From NCBI GenBank assembly GCA_963590405.1, contig CAVAPE010000002.1, positions 1-64,000 on the forward strand: a DNA stretch of 64,000 nucleotides, written 5' to 3'. Positions 34,441-43,461 of the stretch are shown here, in pieces. Each line of letters opens with the position of its first letter. The stretch's first letter is position 1. The position numbers and the translations under genes are program-made. The stretch is from Limisoma sp963590405. GTDB taxonomy: Bacteria > Bacteroidota > Bacteroidia > Bacteroidales > Muribaculaceae. A model generated the notes under the pieces. The model made no database searches. It saw only the letters and a list, made by a program, of their open reading frames with translations, and had not been told where the DNA came from.

Positions 34441-35493
34441 ATGGCAGAAGGAAAAAAGAAATTATTGGGAATGTCGGTGTCCGACCTTGAGGCTGTGGCT
34501 GCAGAGATGTCAATGCCACGCTTCGCCGCCAAGCAGATGGCGCAATGGCTCTATGAGAAGAGGGCTGTGGACATCGACGAGATGACAAACCTGTCGAAGG
34601 CTAACCGTGCACGGCTCAAAGAGGCGTACTGCATCGGCCGTGAGGCTCCTGTAGAGGCTATGCGTAGCCAGGACGGCACGGTGAAATACCTGTTCCGCAC
34701 AAGCGGAGGCAAGATGATTGAGAGTGTGTTCATCCCTGAGGATGATCGCGCTACGCTTTGCGTGTCGTCGCAGATTGGTTGCAAGATGAACTGTAGTTTC
34801 TGTATGACTGGCAAGCAGGGCTATCACGGCGACCTGTCGGCTGCCGAGATTGTAAACCAGATATTCAGCATCCCTGAATCGGAAAGCCTTACAAATATCG
34901 TGTTTATGGGTATGGGCGAACCGATGGACAACTATTCGGAGGTGGTCCGTGCCATTGCCGTACTCACGGAAAAGTGGGGGTTGGCGTGGAGCCCGAAGAG
35001 GGTCACGGTGTCGTCAATCGGCAAACTCACGGATTTGCGGCGATTGATTGAAAATACTGATGTGCACATCGCAATCAGTGTGCATTCGCCTTTCCACGAG
35101 GAGCGCGAACGCCTTATGCCAGTGGAGCGCGCCTATCCGATAAAGAAGGTTATGGCAATGCTTCGCGAATACGATTTTGCTCACCAGCGTCGCCTCTCGG
35201 TGGAATACATTATGTGGACGGGGCTCAACGACGATGATGCACATGCCGATGCTTTGGCAAAACTTCTGGAGGGGCAGAAGGTGCGTGTAAACCTTATCCG
35301 TTTCCATGCTATCCCGGGGTCGGAACTGAAAACCAGCGACGAGCGGAGAATGACGGCGTTTCGCGACCGCCTAAATTCGCTCGGCGTGCTGTGCACCATC
35401 CGCCGCTCGCGAGGCGAGGACATTATGGCTGCGTGCGGTATGCTCGCGGGTCGTAAACTTAACGAGGAACAAAAACAAAGCAAACTGATATGA
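34441..35493 (+). CDS. rlmN: 23S rRNA (adenine-2503-C2)-methyltransferase
   Basis: The 350-residue radical-SAM enzyme methylates A2503 of 23S rRNA and some tRNAs. The cluster motif CxxxCxxC is at residues 114/118/121 (CKMNCSFC) and a conserved catalytic Cys lies near the C-terminus (MAACGML). GEPMDNYSEVVRAI matches the family. Its stop overlaps the start of the endonuclease gene by four bases (ATGA), indicating coupling. Confidence 0.96.
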   Translation: MAEGKKKLLGMSVSDLEAVAAEMSMPRFAAKQMAQWLYEKRAVDIDEMTNLSKANRARLKEAYCIGREAPVEAMRSQDGTVKYLFRTSGGKMIESVFIPEDDRATLCVSSQIGCKMNCSFCMTGKQGYHGDLSAAEIVNQIFSIPESESLTNIVFMGMGEPMDNYSEVVRAIAVLTEKWGLAWSPKRVTVSSIGKLTDLRRLIENTDVHIAISVHSPFHEERERLMPVERAYPIKKVMAMLREYDFAHQRRLSVEYIMWTGLNDDDAHADALAKLLEGQKVRVNLIRFHAIPGSELKTSDERRMTAFRDRLNSLGVLCTIRRSRGEDIMAACGMLAGRKLNEEQKQSKLI

Positions 35494-37907
35494 ACAAAAA
35501 TTTCTTGAGACAATCTGTCGCCATGCTTATGCTCTGGCTGTGCATCGGCGTCGCCTATGCGCAAGCGCCTTCGGGCTACTACAAGAGCGCAGAGGGCAAA
35601 AACAAGCAGGACTTGCTCCAGCAACTTTGTGCTATTGTCGGACCTCACACAACGGTGAGTTATAATGGCTTGTGGAACGTGTATGCCGACTCGGATGTGC
35701 GTCCTGGCACAAGTTACATTTGGGATATGTATTCCACATCGCAATTCCGTGTAAACCAGAAGAAATGCGGTACATATTCGAATGTTGGCGACTGCTACAA
35801 CCGTGAGCACTCGTTCCCTAAGAGTTGGTTTGGCGATGCCAGCCCGATGGTGTCGGACGCATTCCATATTTACCCGACCGACGGAAAGGTCAACAACCAG
35901 CGCAGCAACTATCCTTATGGCGAATGTGCCAACGGTACGACTTTGGCATCCCACAATGGCGTGGATGCTCTCGGTAAACTTGGTAAATGCACATTTGAAG
36001 GCTACTCAGGCACTGTGTTTGAGCCTGCTGATGAATACAAAGGCGACTTTGCTCGCTCATATTTCTATATGGCTGCCTGCTACAACGACAAAATTGCTTC
36101 TTGGACGAGCCCTATGCTTGCCAAAAACAGATACCCGTGTTTCTCCACATGGGCAATCAACTTGTTGATGAAGTGGAACGAGCAGGACCCTGTAAGCCAA
36201 AAGGAAATTGACAGAAACAATGCTGTCTACAAGCATCAGAAAAACCGCAACCCGTTTATCGACCATCCTGAACTCGCCGACTACATTTGGGGCGACAAGC
36301 AGGACGAGAAATGGTATGCCGATGGCGCTGTGACAAATCCTAAGTTCACATCGCCCTACAACGGCTCTACGATTGATATGGGTCTCACTTCCATTAACAC
36401 TACGTTGACCTATACCGTCACAGTAAAGGCGCAGGATCTCACATCTCCGGTTTCGGTAGCAGTTTCGGGCACTGGCTTCAGCGTTTCTGCATCATCAATC
36501 GCTGCGGCTGATGCCAACAAGGGCACAACGTTGCAGATTTCCTATGCGTCGGCAACGGCTACAACTGCTACTGGTACATTGACGCTTACGAGTGGTACAG
36601 CCAAGACTGCGGTAACGCTTACGGCGGAGGCAATCGACGGCATCCCGGCATTGCCGGCAGCGGAAGTGTCGCAGACAAGTTTCGTTGCCAACTGGGTTGA
36701 CGTAAGCAAGGACGGTTGCAACTACACTCTCAGTGTCTTTGCAGCCGACGGCACGACAATGCTCGATGGCTATCCTCAGACGGTAGCCGCTGCCGAGGGA
36801 ATGCACGAGGTGAGCGGTCTGGAACCGATGACTACCTACAAGTATCAACTCTCCAACGCAGCCGGCTTGAAGTCGAATGTCGTTACTGTGACTACTCTCG
36901 ACCTCGACCGTGAAATTTCGATGGATATTCCGTCGTCGGGCTTGGTATTTACGACTGTGCCAGGCACGGCTTCCGAGCCTCTAAAGGTTACGATTTGGGC
37001 AAGCAATGTAGAAGAAGATCAAATTCAGGTTTTTGTGTCCTATGGTTTCGAAATCAGCACCGACAAGTCTGATTGGCACAGTGAACTCACCATCGACACC
37101 GAGACTGCAACGACAATCGGCGCTGATGTCTATGTGCGTCTGAAGGCTTCGGATGCCGGTACTTATACTGGTACGATTGCGGCATTTACGGAGACTGTCG
37201 ACGGCATTGATGTGGATATGACGGCAACGGTTACTGCTCCAATCACGTTCTTCGAGGATTTCGAGCAAAAAGGAACTGCTCCTTACAGTTCTTTCGAATA
37301 TGAAGGCACAGCATGCCGATGGAGCATTGAGAACGGTGGTCTTGCAAACCGCACTCAGGATAAGTTTAACGGCAGCCAGAGCATCTGCACAGGCAAGAAG
37401 GGCGAACGCTCAATCACGATGCTTTCCGACAAGCAGGACGGTGCTGGCGAGGTTACTTTCTATGCTGCGATGTTCGGAGCCGACAGCGAGTCGACCGTGG
37501 AGTTGAGTTACTCTGTAGACCATGGTAGCACTTGGATTGCAGCAAAATCGTTTGTGGTTAGCAATAAGGTCCAACTGGAGGAATGTCAGGCTACAGTCAA
37601 CATCAGTCAGCCGGTGCGTTTCCGCATTGTTGAGACTGAAGGCGGTCGCGTGAACATCGACGACATGAAGATTACGTCCTACAATTCTTCTGTTGCCAAA
37701 GTAGATGCAGAGTCCAACTGGGATGCCTATTGCCGTGGCGGTCAACTCGTCATCGAGACGGCTGAAGCGACCGACATAAATATTTATACTATCGATGCCC
37801 GCGAGGTCTACAATGCAACAGTCAGCGGCGAGACCGTTGTCGCTCTCCCTACTGGCTACTACATCGTGGTCAACGGCAACGACAGCCGCAAAGTGGCTAT
37901 CAAGTAA
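35490..37907 (+). CDS. Secreted endonuclease I with Ig/FN3-like domains and T9SS sorting domain
   Basis: The 805-residue protein has a signal peptide (LMLWLCIGVAYAQ) and an endonuclease I (EndA/NucM) domain at about residues 25-265. The His motif NREHSFPKSWF and DAFHIYPTDGKVNNQRSNYPYGE are the catalytic region. Ig-like and FN3-like modules follow (about 285-460 and later). The last ~75 residues (INIYTIDAREVYNATVSG, ending GYYIVVNGNDSRKVAIK) look like a type IX secretion type A sorting domain. It probably degrades extracellular DNA. It is translationally coupled to rlmN, an odd pairing. Confidence 0.88.
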   Translation: MNKNFLRQSVAMLMLWLCIGVAYAQAPSGYYKSAEGKNKQDLLQQLCAIVGPHTTVSYNGLWNVYADSDVRPGTSYIWDMYSTSQFRVNQKKCGTYSNVGDCYNREHSFPKSWFGDASPMVSDAFHIYPTDGKVNNQRSNYPYGECANGTTLASHNGVDALGKLGKCTFEGYSGTVFEPADEYKGDFARSYFYMAACYNDKIASWTSPMLAKNRYPCFSTWAINLLMKWNEQDPVSQKEIDRNNAVYKHQKNRNPFIDHPELADYIWGDKQDEKWYADGAVTNPKFTSPYNGSTIDMGLTSINTTLTYTVTVKAQDLTSPVSVAVSGTGFSVSASSIAAADANKGTTLQISYASATATTATGTLTLTSGTAKTAVTLTAEAIDGIPALPAAEVSQTSFVANWVDVSKDGCNYTLSVFAADGTTMLDGYPQTVAAAEGMHEVSGLEPMTTYKYQLSNAAGLKSNVVTVTTLDLDREISMDIPSSGLVFTTVPGTASEPLKVTIWASNVEEDQIQVFVSYGFEISTDKSDWHSELTIDTETATTIGADVYVRLKASDAGTYTGTIAAFTETVDGIDVDMTATVTAPITFFEDFEQKGTAPYSSFEYEGTACRWSIENGGLANRTQDKFNGSQSICTGKKGERSITMLSDKQDGAGEVTFYAAMFGADSESTVELSYSVDHGSTWIAAKSFVVSNKVQLEECQATVNISQPVRFRIVETEGGRVNIDDMKITSYNSSVAKVDAESNWDAYCRGGQLVIETAEATDINIYTIDAREVYNATVSGETVVALPTGYYIVVNGNDSRKVAIK

Positions 37908-37930
37908 GCAAAAACATAACCCCTATAACC

Positions 37931-37964
37931 AAAACAGGTGCACTCTTGCGAGCGCACCTGTTTT
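37931..37964. terminator. Bidirectional hairpin after the endonuclease gene
   Basis: An 11-bp stem (AAAACAGGTGC / GCACCTGTTTT) with an inner CTC/GAG pairing; T-tails lie on both sides. Confidence 0.85.
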
Positions 37965-37988
37965 GCTTTTGGTCTGTGTTGATGATGG

Positions 37989-38225
37989 TTAGTGGTTGCA
38001 AACCTTGGTGATGTCGACAGTGAAATCGTCATCGCCGGTTGCTGGCATAAATTTGCCGCGGGCTTCAAGGAAATCCACCAATTCGGCTGCTGTCATGCCT
38101 TCGGCAGAGCAAGTGTAGAACCGCTCTTCTGTGCCGAAACGCTTGATGATAGCGTCGATGAGTTGCTGTTTCGTTGAGTAACTGTTGCCCTCCATCATGT
38201 GGAGCACTTCGTGTCCGTGAGTCAT
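37989..38225 (-). CDS. YecH/DUF2492-type putative metal-binding protein
   Basis: A 78-residue protein closely following the pattern of E. coli YecH: HGHEVLHMMEG, IKRFGTEERFYTCSAEGMTAAELVDFL and the closing ITKVCNH. The conserved His, Cys and His residues suggest metal binding, and the family is annotated that way. Role unknown. It lies 16 bases after the I9-like lipoprotein gene and probably shares its transcript. Confidence 0.85.
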   Translation of the reverse strand: MTHGHEVLHMMEGNSYSTKQQLIDAIIKRFGTEERFYTCSAEGMTAAELVDFLEARGKFMPATGDDDFTVDITKVCNH

Positions 38226-38241
38226 AATCGTATCGTTTTTA

Positions 38242-38562
38242 TTATTGTATTTGCATTATTCTGTCTTCTTCCACCGACAGCACGCCTGGGGTGCTGTCAA
38301 GCGCCGCGCGCTGCTTCTCGTTCTGCAGTCGGAGTGCATAGCCGTTGATGTTCTCGTATCGGTAGAGCACTTCAATCTTGTTCTTATTGATGAACGACTC
38401 GATGGCATCGGTGCCGACATTGGCATCGTAGAGCACAATGTAGACCTTGCTTTCCGCAGTGCTCTCAACCTCCGTCCGTGCGTTCGCCCCTGGCATCATC
38501 GATCGGCACGAGGCAAGCAGAAGAATGCTGCCGAGAATCGCTATTGCTGTCAATTTATTCAT
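38242..38562 (-). CDS. Small lipoprotein with inhibitor I9 (subtilisin-propeptide)-like domain
   Basis: The 106-residue protein has a lipobox (LLLASC, lipid Cys at about 19). The domain that follows (residues about 38-106) has the beta-alpha-beta pattern of peptidase inhibitor I9: VYIVLYDANVG, then YENINGYALRLQN, ending in GVLSVEEDRIMQIQ. In subtilases this domain is the N-terminal propeptide; here it stands alone. It could inhibit or chaperone a protease, but no subtilase is in the window. Family call is by eye. Confidence 0.7.
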   Translation of the reverse strand: MNKLTAIAILGSILLLASCRSMMPGANARTEVESTAESKVYIVLYDANVGTDAIESFINKNKIEVLYRYENINGYALRLQNEKQRAALDSTPGVLSVEEDRIMQIQ

Positions 38563-38623
38563 TCAGTTCGTGGTTCTTTTGAGAAGCAAATTTCGGCAGA
38601 ATTTGCGACATCTGCAAATACGT

Positions 38624-39325
38624 TTAGTCCTCAAGCATGTATTCGATGGTGGTCACGACACGCACTTTCTTGACGTATGGAGTGTTGGGGTCGCGGTCTT
38701 CGATTGAGAACTGTCCCTGCGATGCACTCTTGATTTTGCCAAGTTTGCTGTCGGAGTCGGCTGCAAATTGTGCGGCTGCCTTGCGTGCATTTTGGGTCGC
38801 TTCCTTTATCATCTCTGGCTTGATGTTGTTCAGACCTGTAAACTCGTATTGCGTGGTGGTCTGGTAGTCGAACGAGATGGCAACGCCTTGCTGAATCAGT
38901 GTCGATTGGTTTTCAATAAGTTTCTTCACCGTGTCCACTTTCTTTGAGTTTACCGTAACCACTGAATTGATGCGGTAGCGGTAAGGCATGCGGTCAGCGC
39001 CGTAGGAGTCTGCCTGAAGGTCGGTGGCAACCACGTTTGTGCTGATTTCGTCGTCGGTGATGCCGCTGTCTTTCAAGTATTTCTTCACGATGTTGTTCTT
39101 CTCGTTGATGCGTGTGTAGAGTTCTGGAAGGTTGTCGCCCAACTCTTTGTAGACGATAGGCCAAATTACCTTGTCGGCTTTCACTTCGCGCTCGGCAAGA
39201 CCTTTCACGGCAACAACTCTTTGGTTTTGTGCAAAACTATTAAGTCCTGCTTTGATGCAAAATCCCAACACAATGATGCCAACAGCAACTATTGCAGAGG
39301 CAATCAATACTTTCATTTTTTCCAT
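38624..39325 (-). CDS. SIMPL domain-containing (DUF541) protein
   Basis: The 233-residue protein has one N-terminal helix (IASAIVAVGIIVLGFCIKAG) and a SIMPL/BP26-like domain: VVAVKGLAEREVKADKVIWP, YRYRINSVVTV and KAAAQFAADSDSKLGKIKSASQGQFS. Relatives form periplasmic or membrane-linked oligomeric channels and some protect against oxidative stress. Function here is not known. ATG 39325 fits the hydrophobic start; a frame to 39367 adds 14 residues. Confidence 0.87.
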   Translation of the reverse strand: MEKMKVLIASAIVAVGIIVLGFCIKAGLNSFAQNQRVVAVKGLAEREVKADKVIWPIVYKELGDNLPELYTRINEKNNIVKKYLKDSGITDDEISTNVVATDLQADSYGADRMPYRYRINSVVTVNSKKVDTVKKLIENQSTLIQQGVAISFDYQTTTQYEFTGLNNIKPEMIKEATQNARKAAAQFAADSDSKLGKIKSASQGQFSIEDRDPNTPYVKKVRVVTTIEYMLED

Positions 39326-39408
39326 GTCGGTTAATAAATTAGTTTGTTTCTGATGTTTGTTAGACAATTTGGATATAGCAAAGGTTTAACGGCAAATGTC
39401 GTTTTTCT

Positions 39409-40599
39409 CTACAATTTGTAGTGCCGTTGCAGATACATGCGTGCGATGAAGTCCCAGTTGTCGTGGAGCAGCGTGCTCGCTGGCGCAGAAGGGTAGTGGG
39501 CATTGGGCACCATACCGTTGCTGAACAGGTGGCGCAGCAGGTCGGCAGGGCATACGGCTGGCTCCATCAGCATGCGGTGGGCATCGGTGGCTGTCGGGTC
39601 GTAGGCGGCATTTTGCGGGTGCTTGATGTATTGAGCAATATCCTTTGCCACAATGAGCCCTTTCTCGCGGTCGGCATAGAGCACGAAGTTCTTGTGCCCT
39701 TTAAGTTCTGGCAGATGTCCGCCTTCGCTTTCTCCCCAACCCATTTTTTCGGAGAGAAATGCCTCCAAGTCGTCGTAGGTAGGGCAGAAGGCTATCACAT
39801 CGCCGTCGGTGGCGTGCTTGAGTGCGGTGTAGTATTTGTGTTCGGGTTTTGCCGACGGTTTTGCCTCTTTGGGCAGTTGGTCGTCGACTATCAGCCGTAG
39901 CCAGTCGTCGATGCGGAGCGCCAGCGGTCCAGTCGGTTGCTGGAATGTGGTGTGGAGGCGTTGCTCGTCGGTGAGGGTCTCGTCGACGGTCAGTTCGTCC
40001 TCCTCGTCGACATCAGGCTCGTAGTGGTGCTTGCTCACGGGGCGGAAGAAATAACTGTTCCAGAAGAGCCAGCCCGATGTCTTGAAAATTTCGCGCACCT
40101 GTTCGCGGTCGTTGAGGTCGAGTTCGTTGAGCGGCTTGAAGTCGTCGGCTGCCGGAGCATCATCGTAGAGAAACGCGAACAACTTGTAAATCTGTCGCGC
40201 GAGCCGCAGCAAGTCGCTGTCGAAAGGCGAAACAAGTCCCATAAATCCCAACCTCGACTCGAGCGAATACCATGCAATGAACTGCACGTCAATCTGGTTG
40301 AGTTCGGCATCCACATAGTCGTCGGGCTCATCGTAGAACGGTACTGGGCGATTGTAGAGATGTCGGCACATCTTTACAAACGACCGCCACAACCCGGCAT
40401 CGGCAACAACGTCCTGATAGTATGCCACAAGGTCGAGCACCACGCGTTTGCGAAGCCCTTCGCCCACCTCTGGCAGTACTTTCATGCTCGCCCACAGTTT
40501 GTCGATATATTGGGCGAGGGTGAGATAATAATCGTCGGTTGGATGCTCTGCCTCTGGATTGGGGAGCATACGTTTCAGGTCGTCTATTCTTATTTCCAT
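39409..40599 (-). CDS. DUF3843-type protein
   Basis: A 396-residue acidic soluble protein, no signal or membrane helix. Segments such as LDLVAYYQDVVADAGLWRSFVKMCRHLYNRPVPFYD and the C-terminal PAVCPADLLRHLFSNGMVPNAHYPSAP match what I remember of DUF3843, a Bacteroidales family without known function. It is the last gene of the operon starting at 45843. Family assignment is from memory and was not searched. Confidence 0.65.
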   Translation of the reverse strand: MEIRIDDLKRMLPNPEAEHPTDDYYLTLAQYIDKLWASMKVLPEVGEGLRKRVVLDLVAYYQDVVADAGLWRSFVKMCRHLYNRPVPFYDEPDDYVDAELNQIDVQFIAWYSLESRLGFMGLVSPFDSDLLRLARQIYKLFAFLYDDAPAADDFKPLNELDLNDREQVREIFKTSGWLFWNSYFFRPVSKHHYEPDVDEEDELTVDETLTDEQRLHTTFQQPTGPLALRIDDWLRLIVDDQLPKEAKPSAKPEHKYYTALKHATDGDVIAFCPTYDDLEAFLSEKMGWGESEGGHLPELKGHKNFVLYADREKGLIVAKDIAQYIKHPQNAAYDPTATDAHRMLMEPAVCPADLLRHLFSNGMVPNAHYPSAPASTLLHDNWDFIARMYLQRHYKL

Positions 40600-40636
40600 T
40601 GCAGTTGTGTTGTTGTCTGTGGCGATGATTGGATTG

Positions 40637-41455
40637 TCACAGGTTGTATCGTTTCTTCAGTGTCTTGTATTCCTCTGTCTGTTGGTCTTCCTTGAGCCAT
40701 TGGTTGAGTTTCTTCAGCAGTGCGGTGTTGTCTTTCGCCAATGCCCACGACTGGAACTGGTTGAAACTTACGGCGGTGTTTATGTCGATGTCGGGATACT
40801 GCTTAGCAAGGGAGCGCGCGGTCTTGTCGTTGACCACGGCAAACTTCTGTTCGCCGGAGGCCACAAGCAGAAACAGTTGCTCTTGGCTGTAGTCAAACTG
40901 ACCTACATAGATGCTGTCGCCAATCTCGCGCGACAGGCTCTCTATGCGGCTGATAACTGGTGAGCCTTTAGCCACGCACACCATCTGTCCAGCCAAGTCG
41001 AGTTGCGTCTTGATTGGCGTTGTTCCGTCCTTGTCGCGACGCTGCACAAGTACCTGATTGTCAATCACTATTGCGTCGGTGAAGAGATATTGTTGCTTAA
41101 ACTCTGCCGTCGATGGCACTTGCGCTGCCACCACGTCGACTGTGCCTTCGCGCAGTTGGCGCAGACTCTCGTCGAGCGACGTCATCGGCCGCATCTTGAT
41201 GTGGAGGTTGTGACGGCGAGCCATCATGTTGAGCAGGTCGTGGTTGAAGCCGCCGAGGGTGTCGTCGTAGGTGTAGAGCGACAGCGGAGCATATTCTATT
41301 GCCACATCGATGGTGTCGCCGCCGCTCTTGCCATCGCTTGCAGCGGCATAACGGCGGCTGCAGCGCCCGAGCATCACCATCAGCACAATGGTGGCAACGA
41401 GCAGTGCAACGTACACTGCCATGCGGGGTTTCATCATCATCGGCATCTTCATCAC
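40637..41455 (-). CDS. Membrane-anchored solute-binding protein (SBP_bac_3/MltF N-domain-like)
   Basis: The 272-residue protein has an N-terminal membrane helix (VALLVATIVLMVMLG; the following GRC is a poor lipobox). A periplasmic type-II binding domain follows: IEYAPLSLYTYDDTLGGFNHDLLNMMARR, ESLRQLREGTVDVVAAQVPST, GSPVISRIESLSRE. It ends at a binding-domain helix with no lytic transglycosylase domain and no permease nearby, so it may be a sensor or scaffold rather than an ABC partner. Met-rich start; shorter ATGs are possible. Confidence 0.75.
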   Translation of the reverse strand: MMKMPMMMKPRMAVYVALLVATIVLMVMLGRCSRRYAAASDGKSGGDTIDVAIEYAPLSLYTYDDTLGGFNHDLLNMMARRHNLHIKMRPMTSLDESLRQLREGTVDVVAAQVPSTAEFKQQYLFTDAIVIDNQVLVQRRDKDGTTPIKTQLDLAGQMVCVAKGSPVISRIESLSREIGDSIYVGQFDYSQEQLFLLVASGEQKFAVVNDKTARSLAKQYPDIDINTAVSFNQFQSWALAKDNTALLKKLNQWLKEDQQTEEYKTLKKRYNL

Positions 41456-41464
41456 TGTGGGGTT

Positions 41465-43429
41465 TTAGTTTGCAAAATCAACCGACAAGCCAAGTTGGAA
41501 ACGGCTCGGGTTCATCGGGTAGTGGAGCGCGGAGAAATAGTTGCTTCCGCCAAACAGTCCGCGGTTCACGTGGCTATACATTACGAAGAAACGTGTCTTC
41601 TTCAGTTTGAAATCTCCGTAGACGTTCATAAACGGATAATTCCCAATGAGTTTCGTGTGCTGCGTGTGGAACGCCATCGTCGCTGGTTGGTAGGCTGGGG
41701 CATAATAGCGGGTATAGTAACTGCAGTCAACGCCAAGGTTTACAAATAGCACTTTAGCAACCTTAAACTTGAAGTAGAGGTTGCTGTAGACCGAGAGTTT
41801 CGGCAGCGACAGCACTTCTTCCTTGCTTGTGGTCTGGTAGGTGATGGAGTTCTCCCAGTTGAACGCCTTGAAATGTAGCCCCTGTTTCAGCCGTAGAGTG
41901 AGCACCTGCACGCTACCGCCTTCCTGCGTGGGGAGGGCATCGTTGTTGAAGTACACGAAGTTCTGCAAATTTTCCACCCCAGCGGAGAATGTGGTCCATG
42001 TGTGGGGTATGTCGAGCGTGCCGCCAACGCGCACACGGCGGATTTTGCCGAAATCGTTTTGCCAAGCGAAGTGATTGGAAATGAAGTGCTTCATCAGGAA
42101 CGGCGCTTCGGTGTTCTTGAAGAACCCTTCGCCAGTGATGCGCACGGTGTCGCCGAGCAGGCGGAAACGAGTGCTCACCGTGCCGCTCACGTCGATGTCG
42201 CCCGCCACTGGTCCGACAAGTCCGAATTGGGCTGTCGCGGCGTAGGTGAGGATGGAGCCGTGTTGTTTAGTCAACTGTCCGCCCACCCAAACAAGGTTTT
42301 CGGTGGTCTTCGGGTCAACGCTGATTGATGGAAATTCGGTAAGGCCTTCGGGCTTGTAACTGCTGGTGAGCATCGTGTCCACCACTTGCGTGTATTTTCT
42401 CAATTCGTGCGTAGCGTAGGCTGACAGTCCGAACTTGGCGTTTTTCTTGAAGCCCTCAATGAGGTCAAGACCTACGGTGTTGCGGATGCGCCAGTATTTC
42501 GTTTCTTCGTTGGTGCCGGTCGTGCTCAGATAGTTGTTGGTGAAGTATGAAGCATCTTCCGAAGCGCTTTCGTTGATGAATTTGTGGGTATTTGTCTTGT
42601 AGTCAAATGTCCAGATGAAACTCGACACAGGCACGTAGGTGCGCTTAGCCACAGTGTCGCCCTCGGCTTTCTCTTCTTTGTAGTAGCCCACTTTGTAGCG
42701 GTGGTTCATGTAGAACTCGCCACCCTTGATGCGCGAGAATGCCGATGAGAGGTTCACGGGGATGGACTTGGCATCGATTTTTGAGTCGCCGCCCTGCAGT
42801 TGCGCTGGGTCGATGATGTAGAGATCGTCGGTGATACCTCCATTCTCGTGGTTTACGGAGTTGAAACTGTGCATCATGGCTTGCAACTCGTAGCGGTCGC
42901 CAGTGTAGGACGACGAAAAGCCCCATCCGAAATTGCTCAACGCCTGATTGTCGTAGCCGCCCTTGGAATAGAGATAGTCTACTCTGGCGCCGAACTGCAA
43001 CCGCTTGTTCACGTTGCCCGAAAATTCGCCCTTCAGTCTGTCCTGACCAGAATTTCTGCCGCCGCCCCAAGAGTAGGAGAGCAGGGTCATCGGGATGCGT
43101 GTGTTGTAGTAGCGTTGCTTCTCTGCGCTGTGGGTCCAATGGTCGAGCACATCGGCAAAGATGAACTCTGACCAGTCTTTGCGCTCAAAGAAAATCTCGT
43201 TGATGCCCGCCGTACCGAAGTTGCCCGTAGAGGCATAGGCATCGGTAGCCATCGACGGCACAAACTGGCGGTGGTAGCCGCTGTAAAGGGTGTCGATGGT
43301 CGATGCCACTCTCAGCCCCAGCGGTCCGCTGGCGGTCCATGAGTAGCCCGGCTCAAGGTTCTGCTTTTTCTTTGCCGTTGCGGAGAATGCAGCGACGATG
43401 CATATAATATATATCAATATCCGTTTCAC
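41465..43429 (-). CDS. Putative porin (Bacteroidota Porin_10-like)
   Basis: The 654-residue protein has a signal peptide (LIYIICIVAAFSATAKKKQ) and a long chain of beta-strands ending in VDFAN. DTLYSGYHRQFVPSMATDAYAS and FGTAGINEIFFERK are typical of the Bacteroidota putative-porin family as I remember it. It should sit in the outer membrane and transport small molecules or anchor surface components. Central gene of the operon between the solute-binding protein and DUF6048. Confidence 0.75.
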   Translation of the reverse strand: MKRILIYIICIVAAFSATAKKKQNLEPGYSWTASGPLGLRVASTIDTLYSGYHRQFVPSMATDAYASTGNFGTAGINEIFFERKDWSEFIFADVLDHWTHSAEKQRYYNTRIPMTLLSYSWGGGRNSGQDRLKGEFSGNVNKRLQFGARVDYLYSKGGYDNQALSNFGWGFSSSYTGDRYELQAMMHSFNSVNHENGGITDDLYIIDPAQLQGGDSKIDAKSIPVNLSSAFSRIKGGEFYMNHRYKVGYYKEEKAEGDTVAKRTYVPVSSFIWTFDYKTNTHKFINESASEDASYFTNNYLSTTGTNEETKYWRIRNTVGLDLIEGFKKNAKFGLSAYATHELRKYTQVVDTMLTSSYKPEGLTEFPSISVDPKTTENLVWVGGQLTKQHGSILTYAATAQFGLVGPVAGDIDVSGTVSTRFRLLGDTVRITGEGFFKNTEAPFLMKHFISNHFAWQNDFGKIRRVRVGGTLDIPHTWTTFSAGVENLQNFVYFNNDALPTQEGGSVQVLTLRLKQGLHFKAFNWENSITYQTTSKEEVLSLPKLSVYSNLYFKFKVAKVLFVNLGVDCSYYTRYYAPAYQPATMAFHTQHTKLIGNYPFMNVYGDFKLKKTRFFVMYSHVNRGLFGGSNYFSALHYPMNPSRFQLGLSVDFAN

Positions 43430-43461
43430 GTTGATATTCTTGTTTCGTTTAGGAGATTGCT

